A stretch of DNA of 64,000 bases from Armatimonadota bacterium (GCA_018268375.1 JAFDWS010000004.1:1-64000); one strand, 5' to 3'; shown: positions 49,329 to 58,333, numbered from the stretch's first letter. Numbers and translations are program-made. The notes: a model not told the origin generated them from the letters alone.

Positions 49329-50624
49329 TCAGACCACCTTCAACGGCTGAAGGGTCGACGTTGACTCTGAGGGCTCGACCCACATGCCGTCTTCCTTGAG
49401 CAGCGCGACAAGCTCGGCGACACCTTGCTCCTGCGGAATCCCGTTCTTCACGACCTCCCGCTTGCGATAAAGGGTGATCTTCCCGCCCGCCGCCCCGACG
49501 TACCCGTAATCCGCATCGGCCATCTCGCCTGGGCCGTTGACGATGCAGCCCATCACCGCGATGTCGAGGCCCACCAAGTGCTTTGTGGCTTCCCTCACCT
49601 CACGCAACACGATGGGCAGGTTGAACTTGGTCCGCCCACAGGAAGGGCAGGCGATGTACTCGACCTGCGTCTTTCGGAGCCCGCATGCCTGCAGGATCTC
49701 GTAGCAGACCGGGATCTCGTTTACCGGATCTTCGGCCAGGCTGACCCGGATCGTGTCACCGATACCTTCCATCAGCAGCGTGGCGATACCAGCCGTTGAC
49801 TTGACCCGCGCGTATTGGCCGTCCCCCGCTTCGGTCACTCCCAAATGAAGCGGATAGTTCATCCCTTCAGCGTCCATCTTTTCCGCCATCAAGCGGTTGG
49901 CTGCAATCATGACCGGCACCCGGCTGGCCTTAGCGCTGATATTCAGATTGAAGAAACCGTGTTTTTCACAGAGCCGAAGGTACTCAAGTGCGCTTTCGAC
50001 CATGCCTGCCGGCGTGTCGCCATAGGTCACCAAAATCCTCTCGCTCAGCGACCCGTGGTTGACGCCCACCCGCATGGCCCGGTCATGGCGGAGGCAGGCC
50101 TCGATGACGGGCACGAAGCTCTCCTCGATCGCGCCCAGTTCCTCGGACCATTCCGCTGGATCGTAGGCAAGTTCTGCTCGGAGGGTGTCGATCTCCTCGG
50201 TTTCCCGTCCTCTCAGGTCGGCTTTGTCCCCCTGCCCGATCTCCTCAGAGCGCGTCCCATGGCGCTTGAACACGAACAGACCTGGGTTGACTCGGATCTC
50301 GTCGACATATTTCGCCGCCTCGACTGCTATTGCCGTGCCTTGATGGTGGACGTCCGCCGTCATCGGGACGACCCCGTACTGCTCCTTCACCTTCGAGGTG
50401 ATCTCTTCGAGGCATTGAGCCTCGCCCAGGCTCGGCGTCGTGACCCTGACGATTTCCGATCCGGCCCGGTGAAGCCCGATGATCTGCTCGACGCACGCGT
50501 CGACGTTGCGAGTCTCCTCTGTGATCATGCTCTGGACGACCACCGGATGGTCCGAACCCATCGTCACGGATCCGATTCGGCAAGGACGGGTTTTGCGGCG
50601 AGGATAGGTTTGCTCGAAGCTCAT
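49329..50624 (-). CDS. ispG: 4-hydroxy-3-methylbut-2-enyl diphosphate synthase
   Basis: 431 residues. It converts MEcPP to HMBPP in the MEP isoprenoid pathway with a [4Fe-4S] cluster. Present are the TIM-barrel core ([72 protein letters not shown]) and the C-terminal cluster cysteines CPSCGRT and CIVNGPGE. Its start overlaps the mrp stop in ATGA, so the two genes are coupled, which suits an Fe-S enzyme with an Fe-S carrier. Confidence 0.96.
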   Translation of the reverse strand: MSFEQTYPRRKTRPCRIGSVTMGSDHPVVVQSMITEETRNVDACVEQIIGLHRAGSEIVRVTTPSLGEAQCLEEITSKVKEQYGVVPMTADVHHQGTAIAVEAAKYVDEIRVNPGLFVFKRHGTRSEEIGQGDKADLRGRETEEIDTLRAELAYDPAEWSEELGAIEESFVPVIEACLRHDRAMRVGVNHGSLSERILVTYGDTPAGMVESALEYLRLCEKHGFFNLNISAKASRVPVMIAANRLMAEKMDAEGMNYPLHLGVTEAGDGQYARVKSTAGIATLLMEGIGDTIRVSLAEDPVNEIPVCYEILQACGLRKTQVEYIACPSCGRTKFNLPIVLREVREATKHLVGLDIAVMGCIVNGPGEMADADYGYVGAAGGKITLYRKREVVKNGIPQEQGVAELVALLKEDGMWVEPSESTSTLQPLKVV

Positions 50625-51697
50625 GCCGGCTCTCCAACAAGGTCGCGAGTAGCAGCCTCAGCGAGAATGCTCGTCTGGGCTGCAAGTTGCCCGGCAATCC
50701 GGCGAAAGGCCTCGGCCTGGGTCCGCTCGGGGTGGGCGATGATAGACGGTACACCGCGGTCTGCAGCCTCACTGACCATCGGATCAAGTGGCACGCTTCC
50801 CAAGAACGCTGTGTCCAGGATCTCGGCCAAGGTGGCTCCGGGCATCCCCGCGAACACGCGTTGCTCAGAGCCACAGCCCTCGCAAACCATCGTCGCCATG
50901 TTCTCTACAACGCCGAGCACGGGCGCATTGAGCCGGCGGAACAGTTGGGCCGACTTGCCCGCAATGTTGGCGGCAACGTTATGCGGAGTGGCCACGATGA
51001 CGACTCCGGCCAACGGCACGAGTTGAGCCAAGGACATCGGCGCGTCGCCCGTACCAGGCGGCAAATCAACGAGAAGGTAGTCAAGGTCGCCCCACATGAC
51101 GTCTTCGAGCAGTTGTTTGACGGTTGCGGCAACCATCGGGCCGCGCCAAAGGACGGCTTGTCCGTCTTCGAGCAAGTTTCCGAGGGACATCGTCGCCACT
51201 CCGAACCGCTCGATCGGCATGATTTTGGAGTTCCGGGTCAGGGGCCGCTCCTCGGTCAGGCCCATCATCAGAGGGATGCTCGGGCCATAGACGTCGGCGT
51301 CCAAAATACCGACCTTGGCCCCCTGTTGAGCCAATGCGATGGCCAGGTTCACGGTGACGGTGCTCTTCCCCACGCCTCCTTTGCCACTGGCGATCGCTAT
51401 GCATTGGCGGACGCCGGGAATCAGGTCTTGAGGTTCCGGATTGCGCTGCCGCACTTGGGCCGTCATCTCCACTTCGACCGACGCGACCCCGTCCATGGCC
51501 GCCACCAGGTCGTGGGCTTGTTCCTGAAGGAGGTCCTTGACCGGACAGGCGGGGGTAGTCAGTTCGATCTTGAACCGCACAATGTCGCCCGCGATCTCAA
51601 TGTCTTTGACAAAGCCCAGGCTGACAATGTCTCGGTGGAGATCGGGATCTTGGACTGCGCGAAGGGTCTCGAGGATCGCTGCCTCGGTGACGGGCAT
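50621..51697 (-). CDS. mrp: Mrp/NBP35-family iron-sulfur carrier ATPase
   Basis: 358 residues. An N-terminal MIP18/DUF59 domain (1-85) precedes the P-loop domain with deviant Walker [10 protein letters not shown] (105-113), [18 protein letters not shown] and a CEGCG motif (CxxC) that binds a transferable Fe-S cluster. It delivers clusters to apoproteins such as the coupled IspG. The start has -10-like CATAAT 6 bases upstream and no Shine-Dalgarno. Confidence 0.93.
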   Translation of the reverse strand: MPVTEAAILETLRAVQDPDLHRDIVSLGFVKDIEIAGDIVRFKIELTTPACPVKDLLQEQAHDLVAAMDGVASVEVEMTAQVRQRNPEPQDLIPGVRQCIAIASGKGGVGKSTVTVNLAIALAQQGAKVGILDADVYGPSIPLMMGLTEERPLTRNSKIMPIERFGVATMSLGNLLEDGQAVLWRGPMVAATVKQLLEDVMWGDLDYLLVDLPPGTGDAPMSLAQLVPLAGVVIVATPHNVAANIAGKSAQLFRRLNAPVLGVVENMATMVCEGCGSEQRVFAGMPGATLAEILDTAFLGSVPLDPMVSEAADRGVPSIIAHPERTQAEAFRRIAGQLAAQTSILAEAATRDLVGEPA

Positions 51698-51703
51698 GCC
51701 CTC

Positions 51704-51709
51704 ATTATG
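51704..51709 (-). promoter_or_regulatory. -10 hexamer CATAAT 6 bases before mrp
   Basis: Five of six matches to TATAAT; GAGGGC lies between it and ATG 51697. Confidence 0.5.
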
Positions 51710-51809
51710 TTACGGAGTCTGGAAACTCGGGCGGGAAGAAAATCCGGACCGGCGGACAGCGCTGGTGCCGTCTACGCCGGTCAAATCTTGACACCGGGTC
51801 GCTGGGGGG

Positions 51810-52385
51810 TCAGACGCCCATCGCGACCTGAAGGTCCTTACGGAGAAGGGCCCTCGCCCGGAACAGCCAGGATTTGACTGTGCCCTCCGGTTTGTTCAAC
51901 GCGCTCGCGATCTCGTTGACGTCCATGTGGCGGTAGTGCCGCATGACAATGATCTCGCGATAGCGGTCAGGCAGCCTCGTGATCGCGCTCTGTACGGTCT
52001 CGCTGTCTTGACGGTCCTCGACGCCTCCTTCGACGTCAACGGTCTCGTCACAGAGGGAGTACTCGTGCTTTTCGATCGGTTCGGCTGTCCTTCTGCGGTC
52101 ACGGATCTGATCGACACAACAGTTCGAGCAGATTCTCATGAGCCAGGGCAGGAAGGGGCGCGACGAGTCGAACGAGGCCAAAGCCTTGAAAGCTTTGACG
52201 AACGTCTCTTGGGTCGCGTCGTTGGCGTCCTCAGCGTCCCTCAGCATCCGGAGCGCGTGCGCCCGGACCGCTGGACGATAGTTCTCCACGAGGAGTTCCA
52301 TCGCCGACCGTTCGCCACACTGCGCCCTTTCGACAAGATGCTGTTCCCAATTCGGAACTCGGGTTTCTGAAAATGTGCCTTGCAC
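51810..52385 (-). CDS. ECF-type RNA polymerase sigma factor
   Basis: 191 residues from GTG 52385. Sigma region 2 (about 25-90; YRPAVRAHALRMLRDAEDANDATQETFVKAF) and region 4 (about 125-180; LPDRYREIIVMRHYRHMDVNEIASALNKPEGTVKSWLFRAR) fit extracytoplasmic-function sigma factors, with no region 1.1 or 3. No anti-sigma gene adjoins it. The downstream mrp gene has its own promoter. Position of TATAGT 6 bases before the GTG suggests a leaderless message. Confidence 0.92.
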   Translation of the reverse strand: MQGTFSETRVPNWEQHLVERAQCGERSAMELLVENYRPAVRAHALRMLRDAEDANDATQETFVKAFKALASFDSSRPFLPWLMRICSNCCVDQIRDRRRTAEPIEKHEYSLCDETVDVEGGVEDRQDSETVQSAITRLPDRYREIIVMRHYRHMDVNEIASALNKPEGTVKSWLFRARALLRKDLQVAMGV

Positions 52386-52391
52386 ACCCCT

Positions 52392-52397
52392 ACTATA
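52392..52397 (-). promoter_or_regulatory. -10 hexamer TATAGT 6 bases before the ECF sigma gene
   Basis: TATAGT, AGGGGT, GTG 52385; five of six matches to TATAAT. Confidence 0.5.
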
Positions 52398-52430
52398 TGG
52401 CGAATTTCTGAGGTCTTAGGTCCGAAATCC

Positions 52431-52436
52431 TAAAGT
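52431..52436 (+). promoter_or_regulatory. -10-like hexamer TAAAGT before the 52448 gene
   Basis: Eleven bases before ATG 52448. The flanking TTAGG/CCTAA (52416-52420, 52429-52433) forms a short inverted repeat that could be an operator. Confidence 0.35.
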
Positions 52437-52447
52437 TCTCGTCAAAA

Positions 52448-53524
52448 ATGCTCCACAAGTCCTATTGCTGGGCTTTTGGTTTCAACCCTGTGGTTCTACC
52501 AGCCACTCGACCGAACATCCTCCTTATGTGGGCACGGAGGCTCTCTCACCAGCTCATGATGGCTGGGCCGATCGCATTGCTGATTGCGATCGGGGTCAAC
52601 GGAAGGACTCCTCCCCCGATGATCGATGAAGTTCAGTTCGGGGCCGACGCCCACGCCAGGCTTCTGAAATTCGTGCGGCCCGTCGGGATCGTGGAAGACA
52701 TCTGCACCAGGAGCAAGCCGCCGAGTTCCGCCCAATTGAAAGACGCCACTGAACAATGGATCGCGCTCCTGGACGAAAAGAAGCCGGTCACACCTGTCGA
52801 TATCGATGTCCCTACGCAGAACACGGTGCTAGGCGAGATTTGTGACGCCAAGCAGTCGCTGATCTTCGCCCTTGAGCAAGAAGCGCGGAAGTCAAAGGAT
52901 CCTGAGACCGCCTCTAGGCTGCTGACGCAGTCCCTCCTTGTGGCCGACGTGAACAAGTACTCCGATTTTGGGGCGGTCCAGCAGTTTGCCTTTATTCAAG
53001 CAAAGACCGCCGAGGAACTGAACCAACTCGCCCCCTTCCTGTCCGAACGGGCTCAAAGGGAAACGTTCGAGCAGCTCTCAAGGCTAGACACCAATCACGG
53101 CCGATTGCAGTCGATTGCAACCCACCTGAAGGAAATGCACAGTCTCAGCTTGAGCAAGCGTGGCCAAGCCGACGTCAGTATTGCCTTGGCGGACACCTAT
53201 GGGCAGTTCGTTCAGGCGATGGGAGAACCCGGCCCTAACTCAGCGCAAGTGTTGCGGAACATCACCCAAGACAGGTCGACGCCGACGCCGCTCATCACGG
53301 CGAGCACGATGGCGAGGCTCGCCATGCGAGCCGAAGGGAAATACAAGTCCAGTCTGGAAGTCTTGAAGCAGTCGCTTCAGTTCGTCAAGAACAGCAAGTC
53401 GCCCCTGCGGTCGACCGTGAACGTGCCTTCTTTAGCCCGGGACTTCAAGGGATCGACGCCGTCAAGGGTCCAGCTGATCAGCGCACCGGTGTCGGTCGCC
53501 CCGAGCCTGACGGGCGTTCGATAG
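52448..53524 (+). CDS. Hypothetical protein with single membrane segment, C-terminus antisense to the anti-sigma gene
   Basis: 358 residues from ATG 52448 (ATG 52526 is an alternative giving 332). A hydrophobic segment at about 37-50 (MMAGPIALLIAIGV) could be a signal anchor. The rest is helical and charged, with no family match; it could be a helical-repeat protein. Its last 49 codons lie antisense to the 3' end of the anti-sigma gene (148 bases). Either both are true, or the plus-strand frame reads beyond its original stop. The first ~300 residues look like real coding sequence by composition. Confidence 0.65.
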   Translation: MLHKSYCWAFGFNPVVLPATRPNILLMWARRLSHQLMMAGPIALLIAIGVNGRTPPPMIDEVQFGADAHARLLKFVRPVGIVEDICTRSKPPSSAQLKDATEQWIALLDEKKPVTPVDIDVPTQNTVLGEICDAKQSLIFALEQEARKSKDPETASRLLTQSLLVADVNKYSDFGAVQQFAFIQAKTAEELNQLAPFLSERAQRETFEQLSRLDTNHGRLQSIATHLKEMHSLSLSKRGQADVSIALADTYGQFVQAMGEPGPNSAQVLRNITQDRSTPTPLITASTMARLAMRAEGKYKSSLEVLKQSLQFVKNSKSPLRSTVNVPSLARDFKGSTPSRVQLISAPVSVAPSLTGVR

Positions 53525-54204
53525 AGGTCAGCCATCGCTCGCGCGAGATCCTTCAGCGATCCCTTGCCGTCCCCAGCAACTCCCACTTCGGTGCCCGGCA
53601 GGGCGACCAAGGTCGTCTCCTGGTCAGACTCGATGCGAACGACGACCGCGTGAGGGCCATTGTTCGTCACCGGACTGTCAAGCCCGTTGCCGTCGAGCTG
53701 GAACTTGTCGACCAATCGGCCGGTGGCCTCTTCCTTGACCACCACGACCGAGTCGCTCGGAGCGTGCCTCAGCGTCAAAACGCCCTCACTGGCCGTTATT
53801 TGAAGCTTGGCGGAGGGGCTCGGCAAGCCCACGATGTCGCCCGTGTTGACGGTCGAATTGCCCTGGTTCTTGATCGCGAGGACCGTGCTGACGATCGCCA
53901 GACAAGCCGCCGCGCCGATCAGGCCGAGGCGCAGGTTCGACCAGCGTCCGGTCTTGGCATTGCGCGAAGTCTCAAAGATGCTCTTATCCACCCTCGCCAT
54001 GATCTTCTCGTGAAGATCGAAGGGCACCTCAGCTTCACGAGAGGCGCCGCTCTCAAGGTTGGACATCAGTCCGTCGAACTCGCGATAGTCTCGCGCGAGG
54101 GACGGATCGTCTTCCAAGGCACGTGCCAGTGACTCGCGCAGCGAAGGGCTGAGCGAGTTCTCTCTGTACTCTGAGAAGAGTTCTCTTGCCTTGTCGACAT
54201 TCAT
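53377..54204 (-). CDS. Putative transmembrane anti-sigma factor
   Basis: 275 residues. A cytoplasmic N-terminal helical domain (1-85; EYRENSLSPSLRESLARALEDD, YREFDGLM) resembles anti-sigma N-termini but lacks the H-x3-C-x2-C zinc motif. One transmembrane helix (about 93-110; LGLIGAAACLAIVSTVLAI) and an outer domain of ~160 residues follow. It starts 19 bases after the ECF sigma gene, the classic sigma/anti-sigma arrangement, so it probably sequesters that sigma factor until an envelope signal releases it (inference). The 3' end overlaps the opposite gene. Confidence 0.78.
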   Translation of the reverse strand: MNVDKARELFSEYRENSLSPSLRESLARALEDDPSLARDYREFDGLMSNLESGASREAEVPFDLHEKIMARVDKSIFETSRNAKTGRWSNLRLGLIGAAACLAIVSTVLAIKNQGNSTVNTGDIVGLPSPSAKLQITASEGVLTLRHAPSDSVVVVKEEATGRLVDKFQLDGNGLDSPVTNNGPHAVVVRIESDQETTLVALPGTEVGVAGDGKGSLKDLARAMADLYRTPVRLGATDTGALISWTLDGVDPLKSRAKEGTFTVDRRGDLLFLTN

Positions 54205-54223
54205 GGTTCTGCCTGCTTCGACT

Positions 54224-54817
54224 TCATCCCAGCTGGAAAAGTTCCACGTTGGTGGCGAGAAGGTCCCGAAGGGCCAGCCGAGCCCGGTTCAGCCGGCTCT
54301 TGACCGTGCCAAGGGGCAGATCCAGGGCCTCAGCGATCTCTTCGTAGGACAAGTTCTCCACGTGGTACATGATGAGCATCGACTTCTGGTAGTCGGGCAT
54401 CTGGTCGAGGGCCTCCTGGACCGCGTGCTCCCGAGCGTTGCGCTCCATCTCCTCGCCGGGGCCGGCCGCAGAGTCCTCGATCTGCCTCTCGACCTCGCCC
54501 CCTTCCACCTGGACGCCCGTTTCAAGGCTTGTGTGGAACCGGCTCTTGTCCTTCTTCCGGTGGTCGAGGTAACAGTTCGTCAAAATCCGGTACAGCCAAG
54601 TGCCGAAAGCACTTTGACCCCGGAAGTTACCGATGGCGTTGTAGACCCTGACAAAGGCTTCCGAGACGATGTCGGCGGCCTCGTCGGAGTCGTGGGTCAA
54701 TCGAAAGGCGTACTGGAAGGCTCGGGTCTCGTACTGGCGCACGAGGGCGTCGAATGCCGACCGGTCTCCTCCCTGGCATTGCCGAATGAGGACGGCGTCG
54801 TCGAAAGCCTGGCTCAT
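54224..54817 (-). CDS. ECF-type RNA polymerase sigma factor (SigW/RpoE-like)
   Basis: 197 residues from ATG 54817. Region 2: LIRQCQGGDRSAFDALVRQYETRAFQYAFRLTHDSDEAADIVSEAFVRVY; GTWLYRILTNCYLD is typical. Region 4: LDQMPDYQKSMLIMYHVENLSYEEIAEALDLPLGTVKSRLNRAR. The ATG overlaps the DUF4446 stop in ATGA (54814-54817), and the putative anti-sigma follows after 19 bases, forming a three-gene unit. Confidence 0.95.
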   Translation of the reverse strand: MSQAFDDAVLIRQCQGGDRSAFDALVRQYETRAFQYAFRLTHDSDEAADIVSEAFVRVYNAIGNFRGQSAFGTWLYRILTNCYLDHRKKDKSRFHTSLETGVQVEGGEVERQIEDSAAGPGEEMERNAREHAVQEALDQMPDYQKSMLIMYHVENLSYEEIAEALDLPLGTVKSRLNRARLALRDLLATNVELFQLG

Positions 54818-55335
54818 GGACTGATCCGAGGCCTCCCTCGAAGTGCCGTCGCCTGCTCGATGGCAAGCTCTTCCTCGGTGCTCAAGTGGCGGTCGGGCTT
54901 GCCGTTCGTAAGCGACTTCCCGTAGACGCGGCACCCTTCTCGGCCGACCTGGCTGGTCAGGACAGCGCCGTTCCCTTCCTCATCGTAGATCGCTACCGCA
55001 AAGCTCTGGTTGCCGCCGACGTCGTCGAAGGCATCGTAATTGACGAGGCCCACATAGCGCTTGGCCGACCGGATCTTCTTCTCCAGCAGCTCGATCCTCT
55101 CGTGAGAGTCCCTCAGTTTGTCGACCAGCTCTTCTCTCTCTGCAAGGTGTCGCTCGAGGAGCGATTCCACGTTCCCGCCGTCCGATCCCTGCATCAGCCT
55201 CGCCCACTTGTCCCTCTGGGATTTGGCCCTCAAGGCGAGCATGGTGACGGTCACCACCAAGGCGAGCAACACCGCGATCGTCCCCAAGAGTGCGGCACCA
55301 GGCGAATGGTTCAGATTATCGAGGAGGACGTCCAT
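54814..55335 (-). CDS. DUF4446-family membrane protein
   Basis: 173 residues. One transmembrane helix (about 15-36), a coiled-coil linker (60-90; EREELVDKLRDSHERIELLEKKI) and a conserved cytosolic domain with RYVGLVNYDAFDDVGGNQSFAVAIYDEEGNGAVLTSQVGREGCRVYGK, diagnostic of DUF4446. Function unknown. Translational coupling to an ECF sigma gene suggests a role in the same envelope signalling unit. Divergent from lepB with 41 bases between starts. Confidence 0.88.
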   Translation of the reverse strand: MDVLLDNLNHSPGAALLGTIAVLLALVVTVTMLALRAKSQRDKWARLMQGSDGGNVESLLERHLAEREELVDKLRDSHERIELLEKKIRSAKRYVGLVNYDAFDDVGGNQSFAVAIYDEEGNGAVLTSQVGREGCRVYGKSLTNGKPDRHLSTEEELAIEQATALRGRPRISP

Positions 55336-55341
55336 AGTTCG

Positions 55342-55347
55342 AGGCTA
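55342..55347 (-). promoter_or_regulatory. -10-like hexamer 6 bases before the DUF4446-sigma-anti-sigma operon
   Basis: TAGCCT, CGAACT, ATG 55335 on the minus strand. Confidence 0.4.
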
Positions 55348-55366
55348 GAAGAGCCGATACATGAAG

Positions 55367-55372
55367 TATAAC
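55367..55372 (+). promoter_or_regulatory. -10 hexamer TATAAC just before lepB
   Basis: Five of six matches to TATAAT, 4 bases before GTG 55377 or 7 before TTG 55380. This suggests the TTG as the leaderless start. Confidence 0.45.
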
Positions 55373-55376
55373 CGTT

Positions 55377-55946
55377 GTGTTGAGTCCTGATCCTGTCGGT
55401 CAAAAACCTGGGAAGCGACGCATTCTCATGACCGGGTTCGGCGTGTTCCTCTTGGGCGTTTTCGGATTCGTCCTGTTCTTCTATGTCAACTTCAAGACCG
55501 TCGAGGTCAAGGGAGAATCCATGGAACCGACGTTCGAGTCCGGTCGTCGGCTTCTTATGAGCAACGCCTATTGGCTCGTTGGCCCTATCAGGATCGATGA
55601 CATCGTCGTCATCAAGGTCGAGGACGGTGAGACGTTCATTAAGCGAGTCAAGGGCCTGCCAGGCGACGTCATCGACTTTATGAACACGCCCACGAGTTGG
55701 AAACTTGGCCGTGGCGAGTACAAGGTGCCCCAAGGGACCGTCTACGTGCTCGGCGACAATAGGCCGGTCTCCCAGGACAGCCGCGATCTTGGTCCGATCG
55801 ACCGATCCGACATCTTGGGCAAGGTTGTCATCTATGGCCGGGAGTCCTGGCTGTACACGATTCTGAGCCTTTCCGTCCTTGGCGTCCTCGCCTCGGCGGT
55901 GGCGTCCTTCGTAGGCAACTCGGGCCGCCCGAAGGACTCGGCATGA
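55377..55946 (+). CDS. lepB: Type I signal peptidase
   Basis: 189 residues from GTG 55377 (TTG 55380 possible). N-terminal membrane helix (about 17-37), then the S26 catalytic pair: Ser48 in VKGESMEPTF and Lys89 in TFIKRVKGLPGD. Box E VYVLGDNRPVSQDSRDLGPI is present. A second hydrophobic segment near the C-terminus (about 160-182) is unusual for short signal peptidases. It removes Sec signal peptides of the many exported proteins encoded here. Coupled to the Nudix gene by an ATGA overlap. Confidence 0.94.
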   Translation: MLSPDPVGQKPGKRRILMTGFGVFLLGVFGFVLFFYVNFKTVEVKGESMEPTFESGRRLLMSNAYWLVGPIRIDDIVVIKVEDGETFIKRVKGLPGDVIDFMNTPTSWKLGRGEYKVPQGTVYVLGDNRPVSQDSRDLGPIDRSDILGKVVIYGRESWLYTILSLSVLGVLASAVASFVGNSGRPKDSA

Positions 55947-56440
55947 AGTTCCCCTCTGGTCGCTACGGACGCCAGAGCCTGGAGTTCCACCCCGCGCCGT
56001 TTCGCGCGCCACTGAGGGCATTCGCAGCACTCGTCTTTCCTTGGTGCGAGGACAAGGTGCTCATTTGCAACATCGAGGACCGGGGCTGGTGCATTCCGAG
56101 CGGAAGAGTCGAACCCGACGAGAGCTCGCTCGAGGCTGCCGTCAGAGAAGCCCGCGAGGAGGCCGGCGCTATATTGCAAGACGTCCTATACCTCGGCTGT
56201 TACCGCATCACGGAGCGCGGCGAAGTCCGGTGGGCCGATGTCTACGCCGCCCGGGTCACCGACCTGGTCGACATTCCCGAGGGTTCGGAATCACTTGGCC
56301 GGCAAATGCTCTCGCCAAACGAGCTTCCCGAGATCTATCACCTCTGGAACCCGCTCACCGAGGCCGTCTTCAAGCACTCCCACGAGATCCTGAAGCGCCA
56401 TGCGGCAGCATTGGGCCTCCTGAGGGACAAGGGAGCTTAG
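55943..56440 (+). CDS. Nudix-family hydrolase
   Basis: 165 residues. The Nudix box GRVEPDESSLEAAVREAREEAG (G-x5-E-x7-RExxEE) lies at about 53-75, with the upstream segment RGWCIPSG. The family cleaves nucleoside diphosphates linked to other groups; candidates include ADP-ribose, dGTP or CoA. The start overlaps the lepB stop in ATGA. The TAG shares TTAG with the purF stop. Confidence 0.9.
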   Translation: MKFPSGRYGRQSLEFHPAPFRAPLRAFAALVFPWCEDKVLICNIEDRGWCIPSGRVEPDESSLEAAVREAREEAGAILQDVLYLGCYRITERGEVRWADVYAARVTDLVDIPEGSESLGRQMLSPNELPEIYHLWNPLTEAVFKHSHEILKRHAAALGLLRDKGA

Positions 56441-57912
56441 TCTTCGATCAAGCGGAGCTGTCCCGTCGTAACGGTTGCTAGTTGTCCAACGTCGGGTGGA
56501 GACTCGAAGGCCATCTTGGACAACCCCTCAGGTACTGGAATGGGGTACTGGCCGTTGAAGCACGCTAAACAGAAATCCGAGGTTGGGCGCCCTACCGCCC
56601 GCGCGGCCCCTTCAATGCTCAAATAACCGAGTGTCGTCGCCCCCAGGTGGCGCCTGATCTCCTCGATCGACATCCTCGCGGCGGCCAGCTCACCTTTCGA
56701 AGCCATGTCGATCCCATAGAAACACGGAAATTTGATCGGCGGGGCCGTGATCCGGACGTGGACCTCCGCCGCTCCGCAGTCATAAAGCAGCTTCACGATC
56801 TGGTTGGTCGTTGTGGCCCGCACAATCGAATCATCGACGAGGACGATCCGTCGCCCTTTGATCTGGCCCAGTAGCGGGGCTAGTTTCATTCGGACGCCCA
56901 GTTCGCGCATGCGCTGGTCAGGCTGGATGAAAGTCCGATGGATGTAGCGGCTCTTCATCATCGCTTCGTGGAACGGGATGCCGCTTTCTTTACTGTAACC
57001 GTGCGCGGCCGGGATACCGGAGTCCGGAACAGGGACGACCACGTCCGCTTCAACCGGGTGCTCGCGCGCAAGCTGTCTGCCCATGTTCTCGCGGGCGGTG
57101 TAAAGCTCCGTGTCGTACATAACGGAGTCAGGCCGGGAGAAGTAGATGAACTCGAAGAGACACATTGTCTCACGGCGCTTCGGGACAGCTTGAGCGAACC
57201 GCATTCCCTTCTCGTCGATGATGACGACCTCACCGGGGCCGATCTCGTGCTCGGCTTCCCCACCCACGGGGAAGAACGCGCAGCTTTCGCTCGCAACCAT
57301 ATAGCCATCGGCCACGCGGCCGGCCACCAATGGTCTCACGCCGTTCGGGTCGCGAAAGCCCATCACCATGGTGGGCGTGAGAACGGTGACGCTGTAAGCC
57401 CCTTCCAGGCGGCTCATGGTTGCCGCCACGGCGTTCTCAGGGCCCAGGTGCATGTTCCGTACAAGCAACCGCGCAATGACTTCACTGTCGGCGGTCGTGT
57501 TCAAGCGCTCTCCTTCTTCCTCGAGTTCGCTCCGCAGTTCGGCGGCGTTGATGAGGTTCCCGTTGTGGGCGACAGCGATCTCGCCGACGACGCTCGTGCA
57601 GTAGATCGGCTGCGCGTTCCGGAGCACGCTCGCGCCCGACGTGCTGTACCGCGTGTGGCCGACGGCCAAATGGCCGAGCAAGCCATGCAACTGCTCCTCG
57701 TTGAAGACTTGGCTGATGAGGCCCATACCTCGGTGCATGCGCACCGTGTGGCCGTCGCTGACGGCAATTCCAGCCGACTCTTGACCCCGATGCTGGAGGG
57801 CAAAGAGCGCGAAGAACGCAAGCCTCGCCGCCTGAGACTCGGGTGTATAGAGGCCCAAGACCCCGCACTCTTCCTTTGGCCGGTCAATGTGCCAGGAGTC
57901 GGGGTGGGTCAT
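56437..57912 (-). CDS. purF: Amidophosphoribosyltransferase
   Basis: 491 residues. First step of de novo purine synthesis, making phosphoribosylamine from PRPP and glutamine. The propeptide EECG ends at Cys16, the glutaminase nucleophile after processing. PRPP-binding IVLVDDSIVRATTTNQI is present. Cysteines in ETMCLFEFIYF, KFPCFYGIDM and DFCLACFNGQYP match the Bacillus-type enzyme that carries an oxygen-sensitive [4Fe-4S] cluster. Promoter TATACT lies 8 bases upstream. Confidence 0.97.
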   Translation of the reverse strand: MTHPDSWHIDRPKEECGVLGLYTPESQAARLAFFALFALQHRGQESAGIAVSDGHTVRMHRGMGLISQVFNEEQLHGLLGHLAVGHTRYSTSGASVLRNAQPIYCTSVVGEIAVAHNGNLINAAELRSELEEEGERLNTTADSEVIARLLVRNMHLGPENAVAATMSRLEGAYSVTVLTPTMVMGFRDPNGVRPLVAGRVADGYMVASESCAFFPVGGEAEHEIGPGEVVIIDEKGMRFAQAVPKRRETMCLFEFIYFSRPDSVMYDTELYTARENMGRQLAREHPVEADVVVPVPDSGIPAAHGYSKESGIPFHEAMMKSRYIHRTFIQPDQRMRELGVRMKLAPLLGQIKGRRIVLVDDSIVRATTTNQIVKLLYDCGAAEVHVRITAPPIKFPCFYGIDMASKGELAAARMSIEEIRRHLGATTLGYLSIEGAARAVGRPTSDFCLACFNGQYPIPVPEGLSKMAFESPPDVGQLATVTTGQLRLIED

Positions 57913-57920
57913 CGACCCTC

Positions 57921-57926
57921 AGTATA
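57921..57926 (-). promoter_or_regulatory. -10 hexamer TATACT 8 bases before purF
   Basis: Five of six matches to TATAAT, then GAGGGTCG and ATG 57912; GAGGG may add ribosome binding. No purine riboswitch can fit in the leader. Confidence 0.55.
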
Positions 57927-57970
57927 TCTTGCCGTGGCTCACTTGCCCAGTTCCTCGCATCCCTCACGGG

Positions 57971-57976
57971 TAGTCT
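57971..57976 (+). promoter_or_regulatory. -10-like hexamer 6 bases before the TMEM14-like gene
   Basis: GGG TAGTCT, CGTAAC, ATG 57983. Confidence 0.45.
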
Positions 57977-57982
57977 CGTAAC

Positions 57983-58333
57983 ATGCTTTACCGGTGGCTG
58001 ATCGGCATCTACGGCGTCATCAACATCCTCGGGGGCGTCATGGCCTTCGTGATGCCCAACGTGAAGAGCATTTGGTCGCTGGTGGTCGGTGGCACAGCTG
58101 GCGCCCTCCTATTGGTCTTTGCCGCGATAGCCGGATCTAAGCCTGGCTTTGCCTTCCGGGCCGCCGCAGCCCTCGCCCTCGCCCTCGCTGCATTCTGGGT
58201 TTACAGGATCACCGAGGTGACCGCACAGGGCAAATCGCCGATGATGGCGGTTGGGAACCTTGCCCTCGCCGTGGTGGTCTTCGCGACGCTTGGTCTCGGT
58301 CACATGCTGGCAAAGAAGAAGACGGAGGCCTAG
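57983..58333 (+). CDS. Small four-helix membrane protein, TMEM14/UPF0136-like
   Basis: 116 residues with four hydrophobic helices (about 3-27, 33-52, 57-77, 88-108), Gly-rich turns (YGVINILGG, VVGGTAGALLL) and a final KKKTEA. The arrangement and size match TMEM14-like proteins, some of which move fatty acids or haem precursors in eukaryotes. Bacterial members are uncharacterised. The stop shares CTAG (58330-58333) with ygfZ. Confidence 0.75.
   Translation: MLYRWLIGIYGVINILGGVMAFVMPNVKSIWSLVVGGTAGALLLVFAAIAGSKPGFAFRAAAALALALAAFWVYRITEVTAQGKSPMMAVGNLALAVVVFATLGLGHMLAKKKTEA

Noticed and set aside
50687..51877. Plus-strand open frame across mrp
   Set aside because: Antisense shadow of mrp; no signatures.
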